Of a DNA stretch of 64,000 nucleotides, positions 7,941 to 15,871 are shown piece by piece. The notes beneath the pieces are model-generated. The model was given only the letters and a program-made list of their open reading frames with translations, was not told the DNA's origin and did no database searches. How positions within the stretch are numbered: position 1 is the first letter of the stretch; each line of letters opens with the position of its first letter. The stretch is from Arthrobacter sp. ov407 (GTDB taxonomy: Bacteria > Actinomycetota > Actinomycetes > Actinomycetales > Micrococcaceae), in assembly GCF_900102895.1 (NCBI RefSeq), contig NZ_FNGD01000012.1, positions 88,404 through 152,403 on the forward strand, in the 5' to 3' direction. A program made the position numbers and the translations under genes.

Positions 7941-8803
7941 CCTGAGCCCGCATAGCTCTGGATGAGCGCGGTGATGATCAGGCCCCAGCCGTCCACGAGC
8001 ACGAACAGGAGGATCTTGAAGGGCAGAGAGATCATCACCGGCGGGAGCATCATCATGCCCATGGACATCAGGGCAGCGGACACCACGAGGTCGATCACGA
8101 GGAACGGGATGAAGATGACGAAGCCGATGATGAACGCGGCACGGAGTTCGGAGATCATGAACGCCGGGATGAGGGTCTGCAGCGGGACGGCCTCAGGAGT
8201 GGCCGGGTTCTCGGCCCCGGCGGCGCGGGACATCAGGGCGATGTCCTCTTCCCGCGTGTGGGCGAGCATGAAGTGCTGCAGCGGACCCGACGCGGCGCTG
8301 ACCGCGCCGTTGAAGTCCAGCTTGCCATTGAGGTAGGGCTGGATTCCGAGCGTGTTCATCTCATTGATGACGGGCCACATCACAAAGATCGAGAGGAACA
8401 GGGCCAGCCCGGCCAGGACCTGGTTCGGCGGGATGGACGGCAGGGAGAGCGCATTGCGGGTCATTGCCAGGACCACGAATATCTTGGTGAAGGACGTCAT
8501 CATCAGCAGCAGCGAGGGCGCAACGGCCAGGAGCGTGATCCCGATCAAGGTCAGGACTGCGGAGGAGGGTTTGCCGTCCGCCCCGTTGATCTGGATGTTG
8601 ACGTTCCCGCCGCCGGGATTGGCAGGATCGATCGGCGGCGCCGGCGGTACCGGGTCGATGGGTGCGGCGTGGCCCGCCGGGGCATTGAGCCACAGCAGGA
8701 GGAGGGCAAACAGCACGACGGCGAATCCCAGGCCCAGGAGCCTGAGGGATCGCGCGACAGCTGTTCGTGGGCGGGTGGTGCCGGTGGCGAGCGGGGAGAT
8801 CAA
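7937..8803 (-). CDS. fliP: Flagellar export gate protein FliP
   Basis: FliP is the central pore subunit of the flagellar export gate. The mature region is well conserved: SFTKIFVVLAMTRNALSLPS, QVLAGLALFLSIFVMWP, then FMISELRAAFIIGFVIFIPF. An N-terminal hydrophobic segment ending in GHAAP looks like a cleavable signal peptide, as expected for FliP. I chose a TTG start at 8803 because it overlaps the fliO stop as TTGA and has AGGAG about 12 bases upstream (288 residues). A GTG at 8845 would extend it by 14 residues but shows no ribosome site. The start is the only uncertain point. Confidence 0.92.
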   Translation of the reverse strand: MISPLATGTTRPRTAVARSLRLLGLGFAVVLFALLLLWLNAPAGHAAPIDPVPPAPPIDPANPGGGNVNIQINGADGKPSSAVLTLIGITLLAVAPSLLLMMTSFTKIFVVLAMTRNALSLPSIPPNQVLAGLALFLSIFVMWPVINEMNTLGIQPYLNGKLDFNGAVSAASGPLQHFMLAHTREEDIALMSRAAGAENPATPEAVPLQTLIPAFMISELRAAFIIGFVIFIPFLVIDLVVSAALMSMGMMMLPPVMISLPFKILLFVLVDGWGLIITALIQSYAGSG

Positions 8804-9429
8804 TTGCGGCGTCCGCTCCTGAGAGCGGCGGCAGCCTGCTTCCACGTGGAGCCGGCCAGGATGGAACCGTGCAGGGGCGGATGGCCCGAAGCGCCGCTGG
8901 CGCCGCCACGGGCGGCGGGGCCGCGGGCATGGGTGTTGCCGTGCAGGGAGCTGCGGCGGGAGGGCGGCAGGTCCCGGACGCCGTCCGGGCCGTCGGCGGC
9001 GTCGGGGCCGTCGGCGGCACCGGCGTCGGCGGCGCCACCGGCGTCGGCGGCGCCACCTGCCGGCCTGGCCGGCTGGCGGCTGAAGTTGTTTCCGGCGAGC
9101 GGGCTGGACTCGGCGAGGATCCGGGCGAAATCCCCGAGGCCGCGGCTGATGCCGGGAACCGGGACTTCTTCGGGTTCGGGCGGGACGTCCCCTGTGTGCA
9201 GGACGTTGACGGCGTGCTCGGTGACGCCCAGGAGGAAGCGCTGCCCGGCGGCGTCGACTACCACCACGGAGGCTTTTTGTCCGAGGCTCTGCCGGCTGAC
9301 GATGGTCAAGGCACGGTCAGCCCGGCGCCGCCCGGCGCCTTGGCCCAGCCGGCGCTGGAGGAACCACATGAGGCCAAGCACCGCGCCCAGGGCCACGAGT
9401 ACCCGTAGCCCGAGGATCAGTGCGTCCAT
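8800..9429 (-). CDS. fliO: Flagellar biosynthetic protein FliO
   Basis: FliO assists assembly of the FliP ring. The 209-residue protein has one N-terminal membrane helix (LGLRVLVALGAVLGLMWFL), a basic stretch, and a small beta domain (SLGQKASVVVVDAAGQRFLLG then VTEHAVNVL) typical of FliO. The remaining C-terminal half is low-complexity Ala/Gly/Asp, including repeated AGGAADAG and AADGPD units. It starts immediately after the fliN stop and overlaps the fliP start. FliO is poorly conserved, so position in the operon supports the call as much as sequence. Confidence 0.85.
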   Translation of the reverse strand: MDALILGLRVLVALGAVLGLMWFLQRRLGQGAGRRRADRALTIVSRQSLGQKASVVVVDAAGQRFLLGVTEHAVNVLHTGDVPPEPEEVPVPGISRGLGDFARILAESSPLAGNNFSRQPARPAGGAADAGGAADAGAADGPDAADGPDGVRDLPPSRRSSLHGNTHARGPAARGGASGASGHPPLHGSILAGSTWKQAAAALRSGRRN

Positions 9430-10152
9430 TCAGCTGAGCCCCTCGGCGACATCGAGGATCCGGGTGATCCGCACCGCGTAGTCCTGGTCGAGGACCACAA
9501 CCTCGCCGTGCGCGATCAGGCGGCCGTTGAGCAGGACGTCGGCCGGGGCGCCGGCGGAGCGGTCCAGCTCGATGATCTTGCCCGGCTCCAGCGACAGCAC
9601 GTCCCGGACCGACATCCGGGTGCGCCCGATCTCCACGGTCAGGGCCATTTCAATGTTGTTGATGCGGCCGAGCCGGCCGGCCACCTTGTCGCCGCCGGCG
9701 AACAAGTCCCCGGCGCGGTCCTGGCTGTTGCCGTGTTCGCGGAGCCGGACGGCAAACCAGGCCGCGGCGTTGCTGCCGTCGGAGAGTTCAAAGACAGCCG
9801 TGTCGGGGTCCGAGAGGAGCCCGGAGACGTCGGATTCCCGCAGGTCGGACAGGACACCGGCCCCGAAGACTGAGCTGGCGCTTTCCATCGCGGGGCGCAG
9901 CACATCGGTTACGGAGACGTGCCCCAGCTGGGACCCTGCCCCGGCGGCCTCGTCGAGGAAGGTGCGGTCGCTGAGCATGAGGGCGAGGTCGGCGGTCACC
10001 GCGCCGACGAAGGTCGCCGTGACCGCTTGCCGGGCGTACGCCGCCGCGGACCGGGCAGGCACCAGGGCGACAACCTTCAGGGCCACCGGGCTCGGCAGCT
10101 CCTCGACGAGCCGTTCCGCCGACAATTCGTGCTTGGTCAGGGTGATGCTCAT
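9430..10152 (-). CDS. fliN: Flagellar motor switch protein FliN (long form)
   Basis: FliN forms the lower part of the C-ring. The C-terminal SpoA domain is clear from about residue 160: NNIEMALTVEIGRTRMSVRDV, then LEPGKIIELDRSAGAPADVL and NGRLIAHGEVVVLDQDYAVRI. At 240 residues it is longer than the roughly 130-residue enteric FliN. The N-terminal 150 residues form an extra region with a helical AAAYARQAVTATFVGAVTADLAL segment and no motif I can assign firmly; it may resemble the CheC/CheX-like part of FliY. It overlaps the fliM stop as ATGA. The extension matters because FliM here lacks its usual CheY-binding tip. Confidence 0.92.
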   Translation of the reverse strand: MSITLTKHELSAERLVEELPSPVALKVVALVPARSAAAYARQAVTATFVGAVTADLALMLSDRTFLDEAAGAGSQLGHVSVTDVLRPAMESASSVFGAGVLSDLRESDVSGLLSDPDTAVFELSDGSNAAAWFAVRLREHGNSQDRAGDLFAGGDKVAGRLGRINNIEMALTVEIGRTRMSVRDVLSLEPGKIIELDRSAGAPADVLLNGRLIAHGEVVVLDQDYAVRITRILDVAEGLS

Positions 10153-11045
10153 CGTTGGTTCTCCTCGATTGTGACAATTACTGCGGCCGCGCGGGAGCCG
10201 TTGCGGGCCGGGGCGGCGGTGGCCAGCCGGGTTCCGTCCAGGGTGAGGTCAAAGGGCCGGTTTTCCAGGTGCGGCAGGGTCAGGACGTCGCCGACGGCGA
10301 GTCCCAGGACCTGGCTCGGGGTAACGAACGACGTCGAGAGCCGTACCGACAGTTCCACCGGCACCTGCTCCAGCTGGGCGCTGACGCGCGCGGCGGCGTC
10401 GTCGCGGGAGTCGGTCGGGTTGACCTTCTTGAGCCGTCCCAGCAGGACGCCGGCCGGAACGGCCAAGGTGGCGGGGGCGTTGACGTCGCCGACGCTCATG
10501 GTGAACGAGGCGACGATCATCAGTTCGCTCGGCGCGGCGGCCTGGGCGAACTGGGAGTTGTACTGGATCGTGTCCACCCGGACGGCCTCGCTGAGCAGCG
10601 GGCCCAGGGAGTAGCCGAGGTCCTCGAGGGCCTCGTCCATGAGGCCCTTGATCAGCGCCTGCTCGATCTGGGTGAACTTGCGGTCCGGCATGGGCGAATC
10701 GTGGGAGGCGCCGAGCATGCGGTTGACCCAGCCGAGGGCGGCCGGGCCGGGGAACTGCACTACGAGCTTGGAATCGTGGGCCTCGACGGTGCACAGGACC
10801 ATGGCCGTGACGGCGGGCAGCGAGGCGGCGTATTCGTCGTAGCTGAGCATGCTGACGTCTTCAAGGCGCACCACGGACTTGACGCGGACCTTGGCGGTGA
10901 GCTGCGTGCCCCACTGGCGGGCGAAGGTTTCGAAGGCGAGCTCCAGCACTCGGCTGTGTTCGCGGGCGAGCGTCGCGGGACGGCGGAAGTCATAGACGCT
11001 GACGGTCCGCTCCCGTGCCACTTCCCGCTCATCCAGAACACTCAC
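10149..11045 (-). CDS. fliM: Flagellar motor switch protein FliM
   Basis: FliM joins FliG to FliN in the C-ring and normally receives CheY-P. The conserved core starts near residue 15 with VYDFRRPATLAREHSRVLEL, continues through MLSYDEYAASLP and GASHDSPMPDRKFTQIEQAL, and ends with a SpoA domain (LGLAVGDVLTLPHLENRPFDL). The usual N-terminal LSQ-EIDALL CheY-P peptide is absent in every possible start. I placed the start at GTG 11045 because a sigma-28-like promoter ends just upstream; TTG 11063 and GTG 11054 are longer alternatives that overlap that promoter. It follows motB after about 100 bases and overlaps fliN. There is no fliL between motB and fliM. Confidence 0.9.
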   Translation of the reverse strand: MSVLDEREVARERTVSVYDFRRPATLAREHSRVLELAFETFARQWGTQLTAKVRVKSVVRLEDVSMLSYDEYAASLPAVTAMVLCTVEAHDSKLVVQFPGPAALGWVNRMLGASHDSPMPDRKFTQIEQALIKGLMDEALEDLGYSLGPLLSEAVRVDTIQYNSQFAQAAAPSELMIVASFTMSVGDVNAPATLAVPAGVLLGRLKKVNPTDSRDDAAARVSAQLEQVPVELSVRLSTSFVTPSQVLGLAVGDVLTLPHLENRPFDLTLDGTRLATAAPARNGSRAAAVIVTIEENQR

Positions 11046-11053
11046 GGTTTCCA

Positions 11054-11080
11054 CTATCGGCAAGGGAACTCGTGGCGTAA
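11054..11080 (-). promoter_or_regulatory. Sigma-28-like promoter before fliM
   Basis: On the minus strand this reads TTAC, 15 bases, GCCGATAG. It has the same spacing and near-identical boxes to the elements before flgB, flbD, flgN and fliC. Transcription would begin near 11047, allowing fliM and the downstream export genes to be expressed apart from flbD-motA-motB. Confidence 0.55.
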
Positions 11081-11092
11081 GCAGAACGTCTT

Positions 11093-11140
11093 AGGCAATC
11101 CGCCGAAGGCAAAACCCAGCAGGCAATACGCCGCAAGCAA
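11093..11140. repeat. Imperfect 20-base direct repeat in the motB-fliM gap
   Basis: AGGCAATCCGCCGAAGGCAA at 11093 recurs as AGGCAATACGCCGCAAGCAA at 11121, with 17 of 20 bases matching. The pair fills most of the gap between motB and the fliM promoter. It is probably a small local duplication. No function is evident. Confidence 0.4.
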
Positions 11141-11148
11141 TAGACGGC

Positions 11149-11973
11149 CTATTTCTTGCTGAGCTTCAGCGCCTCCGGAATCAGCGCCCGGACGATGTCG
11201 GGCTTGTCGGAAAGGACCACGATGTCCACCCGGCGGTTCCGCTCCATGAGCGCGGGGGTGGAGTCGTCGTTGACTTGGCGGGCGGATCCGAACGCGACGG
11301 CGCCGATGGTGCCGGGGGGAATGCGGCCGTTGTCCACCATGTAGCGCAGGACGTTGACGGCGCGCGCCGAGGACAGTTCCCAGGTGGAGGGGTAGGCCGT
11401 GATGCCGTTCGCGGCGTGGCCCTCGACCATGATTTCCATGCTGGCCGGCTTCAGGACCGGGGAGATGACCTGCAGCACCCGGGTTGCCCGGGAGGTGAGC
11501 TCGGGCCGGTCGGGTTCGAAGAAGGCCTGTGATCCGACGAGTTTGACCGTCAAGCCGCGCTGATCGATCTGGAACTCGACATTCTCGCTCAATTTGGCGA
11601 CTGCCAGTCCGGCCTGCATTTTCGCCTGCAGCGCCTTGAGCCGGTCCACTTCCTTGATCGCCTCGGTCATGTTCTCGGGGGATGTGGTTGCCGCGCCCTT
11701 GACGGCGGCGAACGCCTCAAGGTCCTTATCCACGAGGTCCGGCGGCACTACGGTGCCCGACGCCGTATCCACGGTTTCCGACGCGACGGCGCCGAAGCCG
11801 GTGGCCAGGGAGTTGCGGAGCTTTTCAAACTTGTTGGCGTCCACGCTGGACATGGCGTACAGGACGATGAACATGCACATCAGCACGGTGACCATGTCCA
11901 TGTAGGACGCCATCCAGCGCTCGTCGACGTGGTGTTCTTCCGGTTTCTTCCGCCCGCGCCGCCTGGAGCTCAC
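11149..11973 (-). CDS. motB: Flagellar stator protein MotB
   Basis: MotB anchors the stator to peptidoglycan and carries the proton-binding aspartate. The 274-residue protein has a basic N-terminus, then one membrane helix with the key residue in WMASYMDMVTVLMCMFIVLY (Asp in YMD, about residue 26). The plug/linker region follows, and then a C-terminal OmpA-like domain (VEGHAANGITAYPSTWELSS, ARQVND, NRRVDIVVL). The GTG start overlaps the motA stop as GTGA. It is the only stator pair in the window. Confidence 0.96.
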   Translation of the reverse strand: MSSRRRGRKKPEEHHVDERWMASYMDMVTVLMCMFIVLYAMSSVDANKFEKLRNSLATGFGAVASETVDTASGTVVPPDLVDKDLEAFAAVKGAATTSPENMTEAIKEVDRLKALQAKMQAGLAVAKLSENVEFQIDQRGLTVKLVGSQAFFEPDRPELTSRATRVLQVISPVLKPASMEIMVEGHAANGITAYPSTWELSSARAVNVLRYMVDNGRIPPGTIGAVAFGSARQVNDDSTPALMERNRRVDIVVLSDKPDIVRALIPEALKLSKK

Positions 11974-12785
11974 GCGGCCTGATCCAGCGTGTCGGAGTTG
12001 TCCTTGCCGCCGGCCTTCTTGCTGTCGCTGCTTTTGAGCTGGTGGTCCGGAACCATGGAGCGCAGCCTTTCGGCGAGCAGCAGGGGCTGGGCGCCGGCCT
12101 GAACGGCCAGCATGCCCTCCATCAGCAGGGTCATTCGTTCGACGTCCAGCTCCGACAGCCTGGCAAGGCGGCCGCTGAAGGGAAGCCAGAGGAAGTTGGC
12201 GGACAACAGGCCCCAGAGCGTGGCGACGAATGCCGACGCAATCATGGGCCCGAGCTCGTCCGGGGTGGAGAGGTTTTCCAGGACGTGGGTCAGGGACACC
12301 ACGGTGCCGATGATGCCGACGGTGGGTGCGTAACCGCCGAGGCTGGCGAAGAATTTCGTGTTGGAGTGGTCGCTGCGGGACTTCGAGTCGATCTCGTCCT
12401 CCATCAGTATCCGGAGTTCTTCGGCGTCGGTGCCGTCGGCAATGTTCTGCAGGGCGCGCGTCAGGAAAGGATCTTTGACGCTGGCCGCTTCTTCCTCCAG
12501 GGACAGCAAGCCCTCGCTGCGCGCTTTTTCCGCGAACCGGACCACTTGGTCGATGCTTTCCTGCGGTTTAGACGTCTTGCCTACGAACATCTTGGGGAGG
12601 GCTTTGAAGGCCTGAATGACGTCTTTGAGGGTGTTGCCTGCGATCCCGACGGCGAGGGTGGCACCGAAGACCAGGACCATGGGGGCCGGCAGCAGGAGCG
12701 CGGTGACGCTGCCGCCTTCCATGGTCACCATGGCGATAACGGAGCCAAAGGCGAGGAGCAGTCCTATGACTGTTGCGGGATCCAT
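11970..12785 (-). CDS. motA: Flagellar stator protein MotA
   Basis: MotA forms the pentameric stator ring around MotB and drives rotation by contacting FliG. The 271-residue protein has four membrane helices (about residues 3-20, 30-50, 148-170 and 180-202). Its cytosolic loop carries the charged segment FAEKARSEGLLSLEEEA, which includes the Arg and Glu used in torque generation. GGYAPTVGIIGTVVSLTHVL is the conserved third helix, with the functional proline. It begins two bases after flbD and overlaps motB. The C-terminal tail is Ser/Lys-rich and charged. Confidence 0.96.
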   Translation of the reverse strand: MDPATVIGLLLAFGSVIAMVTMEGGSVTALLLPAPMVLVFGATLAVGIAGNTLKDVIQAFKALPKMFVGKTSKPQESIDQVVRFAEKARSEGLLSLEEEAASVKDPFLTRALQNIADGTDAEELRILMEDEIDSKSRSDHSNTKFFASLGGYAPTVGIIGTVVSLTHVLENLSTPDELGPMIASAFVATLWGLLSANFLWLPFSGRLARLSELDVERMTLLMEGMLAVQAGAQPLLLAERLRSMVPDHQLKSSDSKKAGGKDNSDTLDQAA

Positions 12786-12787
12786 CG

Positions 12788-13090
12788 TTACTTTCTGGGT
12801 TGTGCGGGCGCCGTGGGGCCAGCGCCGTCGTCGTAGGGGTCCTCATCCGGATCGTCGGTCCGGACCAGGCTTAGCGGATATCCGGTGATGGCCGGAAAGT
12901 CCCGGGCCTTGCTCAGGATGTACGCCCGGTAGTCGGCGATGAGTTCGACAACTTCCGCGAGGCTTTCCAGCACCACGTAAGCGGCGCCGTCGAGCGTCAC
13001 CAAATGCGTATCCGGGCTCTCGTGGATGCGCTCAATAAGGTCCGGATTGACCGCGAAGCGCGTTCCGTTGAGGCGTGTGACGACGATCAT
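12788..13090 (-). CDS. flbD: FlbD family flagellar protein
   Basis: This 100-residue protein starts MIVVTRLNGTRFAVNPDLIE and continues TPDTHLVTLDG-type sequence (ESPDTHLVTLDGAAYVVLES), which defines the small FlbD/YlzI family usually encoded before motA or fliL. Its biochemical role is unsettled. The frame stays open upstream, but the ATG at 13090 gives the standard family start. A sigma-28-like promoter lies 44 bases upstream. The acidic tail (DDPDEDPYDD) is an extension. As the first gene of the motor and export operon, it marks the beginning of a 10.9-kb transcript. Confidence 0.88.
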   Translation of the reverse strand: MIVVTRLNGTRFAVNPDLIERIHESPDTHLVTLDGAAYVVLESLAEVVELIADYRAYILSKARDFPAITGYPLSLVRTDDPDEDPYDDGAGPTAPAQPRK

Positions 13091-13133
13091 GGGCCGATTC
13101 TGCTCTGTGAGGGGAAGGGTGTTCTCCTCCGTA

Positions 13134-13160
13134 CTGTCGGCAGGACCGGCCCCTTCGTTA
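13134..13160 (-). promoter_or_regulatory. Sigma-28-like promoter of the flbD-mot-fli-flh operon
   Basis: The minus strand reads TAAC, 15 bases, GCCGACAG. The boxes and 15-base spacer match those before flgB and flgN. The predicted start near 13126 gives a short flbD leader. Confidence 0.6.
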
Positions 13161-13351
13161 GGCACCTTGGCGACGCGCCGGTTCCGCAGGGCGGCCGACG
13201 TGGGCCGGATGGCCCGTGCCAAGGCTGTGGCGCGGTATTAGCGTGGGAGCTGACGGGGCCACGCGGCCCGCCCTGTTGGACGCAGTTCGTCCCTTGCAGT
13301 TGGTCCATTGCCAGGAAGAGACGGCCGCCCGCCTCGTCAGGAAGGCCAGCC

Positions 13352-14518
13352 ATGGTGTCATTTCCGGCTCTGGAGCAGCCGTTGAACCCGTTTCCCCGCT
13401 ACGAAGCCATGCGGCACAGTGAACCCGTTTTCCAGGATCAGGAGACCGGCGTGTGGCACGTGTTCCGCTACGACGACGTGCAGCGGGTCCTGTCCGAGCA
13501 CGCCACGTTTTCTTCCCGGATCGGCGGGGACAACCCCTCCGAAACGGGCCAGCTCTTCGCCGCCAGCCTGATCAACACGGACCCGCCCAGGCACCGCCAG
13601 TTGCGTTCCCTGGTGTCCCAGGCGTTCACGCCTCGGTCAGTGGAAGCGCTCGGCCCGCGCATCTCGGAACTCACCGACGAGTTGCTGGACCCGGTAGTTG
13701 CTGCCGGCGCCGCGGATCTGATCGACCAGCTGGCCTATCCCCTGCCGGTAATCGTGATCGCGGAGCTGATGGGCATCCCGGCCGCGGACCGGGACCGCTT
13801 CAAGGAGTGGTCCGACGTGATCGTGAGCCAGACCCGCCCGGGCGCCGACGAGTCCGGCCACATGGCCGCACACCGGGAAATGGCGGAGTACTTCATGGGC
13901 ATGATCGAGCAGCGGCGGCGCCGCCCGGGCCATGACCTCATCAGCGCACTCCTCGGGGCCGAGATCGACGGGCAGAAACTCACCGTCATCGAGCTGCTCG
14001 GATTCTGCAGCCTGCTGCTCGTTGCCGGCAACGAGACCACCACCAACCTGATCGGCAATGCGGTGCTGTGCTTCAGCGAAGCCCCGGGCACGGCGGAGCG
14101 CCTGATCGCCGAGCCGGCCCTGCTCCCGCAGGCGATCGAAGAGGTGCTGCGGTACCGCTCCCCCGTCCAGTCCATGTACCGGATCTCCGCCGTCGATACG
14201 ACGCTGCGCGGCCTGCCGATCCCCGCGGGGTCGCCGATCGTGGCCTGGATCGGCTCGGCGAACCGTGACGGGGAGCAGTTCCCGCACCCTGACGTGTTCG
14301 ACGTCGGACGCTCACCGAACCGTCATCTCGCCTTCGGGCAGGGCGTCCACTTCTGCCTCGGCGCTCCCCTGGCCCGGCTCGAGGCCAAGATCGCGCTGCA
14401 GGCCGTGCTCTCCCGGTTGCCCGGGCTGGCCGTAGAGCCCGAGGCGCAGCTGGAGCGGATGGAAAGCACGATCGTCTATGGAGTGAAACAGCTTCCTGTG
14501 TCCTGGCAGGCCGCCTGA
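13352..14518 (+). CDS. Cytochrome P450
   Basis: This 388-residue bacterial class I P450 would hydroxylate or otherwise oxidise a small molecule using electrons from a ferredoxin. All family marks are present: the I-helix oxygen-binding motif AGNETT (near residue 230), the ExxR pair in EEVLRYRSP, and the heme loop FGQGVHFCLGAPLARLE with the ligand Cys near residue 337. The ATG at 13352 has AGGAAGG seven bases upstream. It lies between the two big flagellar operons on the opposite strand, with no ferredoxin, reductase or biosynthetic partner beside it. Its substrate cannot be told from the sequence. The overall style resembles CYP107-like enzymes. Confidence 0.93.
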   Translation: MVSFPALEQPLNPFPRYEAMRHSEPVFQDQETGVWHVFRYDDVQRVLSEHATFSSRIGGDNPSETGQLFAASLINTDPPRHRQLRSLVSQAFTPRSVEALGPRISELTDELLDPVVAAGAADLIDQLAYPLPVIVIAELMGIPAADRDRFKEWSDVIVSQTRPGADESGHMAAHREMAEYFMGMIEQRRRRPGHDLISALLGAEIDGQKLTVIELLGFCSLLLVAGNETTTNLIGNAVLCFSEAPGTAERLIAEPALLPQAIEEVLRYRSPVQSMYRISAVDTTLRGLPIPAGSPIVAWIGSANRDGEQFPHPDVFDVGRSPNRHLAFGQGVHFCLGAPLARLEAKIALQAVLSRLPGLAVEPEAQLERMESTIVYGVKQLPVSWQAA

Positions 14519-14556
14519 CGGAGGGCGCCGCTGCACGCCCCTTCCCCTTCCTCCGA

Positions 14557-14613
14557 TGCCCTATCACGTATGGCTGCTTCGGCCGCTCTTTGGCAGCCAT
14601 ACGTGATAGGGCA
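14557..14613. repeat. Perfect 21-base inverted repeat (terminator-like or REP-like element)
   Basis: TGCCCTATCACGTATGGCTGC at 14557-14577 (written here as its 21-base arm in two parts: TGCCCTATCAC and GTATGGCTGC) is matched perfectly by its complement at 14593-14613, with a 15-base loop. Imperfect pairing (CCTCCG/CGGAGG) extends outward on both sides, and a partial third copy (GGATAGGGCAACC) follows. It sits between the convergent P450 and flgE ends, so it can serve as a bidirectional terminator. The length and perfection are more than a terminator needs, which suggests a repeated intergenic palindrome. Confidence 0.75.
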
Positions 14614-14655
14614 ACGCGGAGGATAGGGCAACCCCGAGGGCGGGGCGTCCTGGAA

Positions 14656-15840
14656 CTAGCGCTTGAGCTGGGTCAGTTCCTGCAGGACCTCATCCGAGGT
14701 GGTGATGATGCGGGCGTTGGCCTGGAAGCCGCGCTGGGCGACGATCAGGTTGGTGAACTCCTGGGACAGGTCCACGTTGGACATCTCCAGGGAGCCGCCG
14801 GCCAGGGAGCCGATGCCGGGATCGCCGGCGCCGCCCAGCTGGACTCCGCCGGAGTTGGCGGTGGCTACGTAAGAGGAGCCGCCGGCCTTTTCCAGACCGG
14901 TGGGGTTGGTGAACTTGGCCAGGGCAATCTTGGCAAGGACCTGCTTGGTGCCGTTGCTGAACGAGCCGATCAGGGAGCCGTCGTTGCCGAGGGTGAAGGA
15001 CTCCAGCTTGCCCGTGGCGGAGCCGTTCTGGCCGCTGACAATGAGGGAGTTCATCGTGGCATAGCCCGAGACCTTCGAGAGATCCACGGTGATCGCGTTC
15101 GCGCCTGCGCCGATGACGAAGGGGCCGCTGGGCGTCAAGGTGCCGTCGGTCCCCTGCGTCAGGGTGATGTTGGCGGTGGCGCCATTGTCGTCAACGCCTT
15201 TAACACTCCAGCCGCCGCCGGCGGCCGTGGCGAATGTCAGGGTCACGTTGCGCTCGGCACCGACGCCATCGTAGACCTTGACGACGCGGTCCATGGGAGC
15301 GCCTGTGTAGTCGCTGGGCAAGTTGCCGTCCAGCGTGACCTTCGAGGTGGCCGTGGCGACCATGTTGTTCGGGTTCAGGGTGATGTCGCCGACGGCTCCG
15401 GCCGTATTGATTACACCGTTTTTGGCGGTCCAGCCCTGGAGGATTCCGCCGTCGGGGCTGACCAGCTGGCTTGCGGCGTCAAAGTTGAATGAACCGGCAC
15501 GGGTGAACAGCTGCTGGCCGCCCTTGCTCGTGACGAAGAAGCCCTCGCCGGAGATCATCATGTCGGTGGCGCGGCCGGTGCTCTGCGAGGAGCCCTGGCT
15601 GAAGTTGGTGCTGACACCGGCCACACGGACGCCGAGGCCGATCTGGGCCGGGTTGCTGCCGCCGGACTGCGCCTGCGGGGCGGACGCGCCCTGGGTCATC
15701 TGCGAGAGGGTGTCCTGGAACTGGGTGGTCGAGGCCTTGAATCCGGCCGTGTTGACGTTGGCGATGTTGTTGCCGGTGACGTCCAGCATGGTCTGGTGGG
15801 CGCGAAGGCCCGAGATTCCGGAGTACAGCGAGCGGAGCAT
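14656..15840 (-). CDS. flgE: Flagellar hook protein FlgE
   Basis: FlgE subunits form the hook. The 394-residue protein has the axial N-terminal motif LYSGISGLRAHQTMLDVTGN then NNIANVNTAGFKAS. The C-terminal counterpart is VDLSQEFTNLIVAQRGFQAN with ARIITTSDEVLQELTQLK. The middle holds the hook beta domains. The ATG at 15840 has GAAAGGC upstream and begins the conserved helix; the frame is open further upstream but that part is not hook-like. It is the last gene of the flgB operon. Only one FlgE/FlgF/FlgG-type protein is present in the window, so the distal rod gene must lie elsewhere or be absent. Confidence 0.95.
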   Translation of the reverse strand: MLRSLYSGISGLRAHQTMLDVTGNNIANVNTAGFKASTTQFQDTLSQMTQGASAPQAQSGGSNPAQIGLGVRVAGVSTNFSQGSSQSTGRATDMMISGEGFFVTSKGGQQLFTRAGSFNFDAASQLVSPDGGILQGWTAKNGVINTAGAVGDITLNPNNMVATATSKVTLDGNLPSDYTGAPMDRVVKVYDGVGAERNVTLTFATAAGGGWSVKGVDDNGATANITLTQGTDGTLTPSGPFVIGAGANAITVDLSKVSGYATMNSLIVSGQNGSATGKLESFTLGNDGSLIGSFSNGTKQVLAKIALAKFTNPTGLEKAGGSSYVATANSGGVQLGGAGDPGIGSLAGGSLEMSNVDLSQEFTNLIVAQRGFQANARIITTSDEVLQELTQLKR

Positions 15841-15871
15841 GGGAACTGCCTTTCTACGGGTGGAGAACTGG

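Noticed and set aside
13091..13351. N-terminal extensions of flbD and of the P450
   Set aside because: Both frames are open here, but the conserved family starts, and for the P450 a good ribosome site, are at 13090 and 13352. The interval contains the flbD promoter.
14590..15492. A 300-codon plus-strand frame opposite flgE
   Set aside because: It begins inside the palindrome arm and is antisense to a certain flgE; the composition is Gly/Val/Ala shadow.
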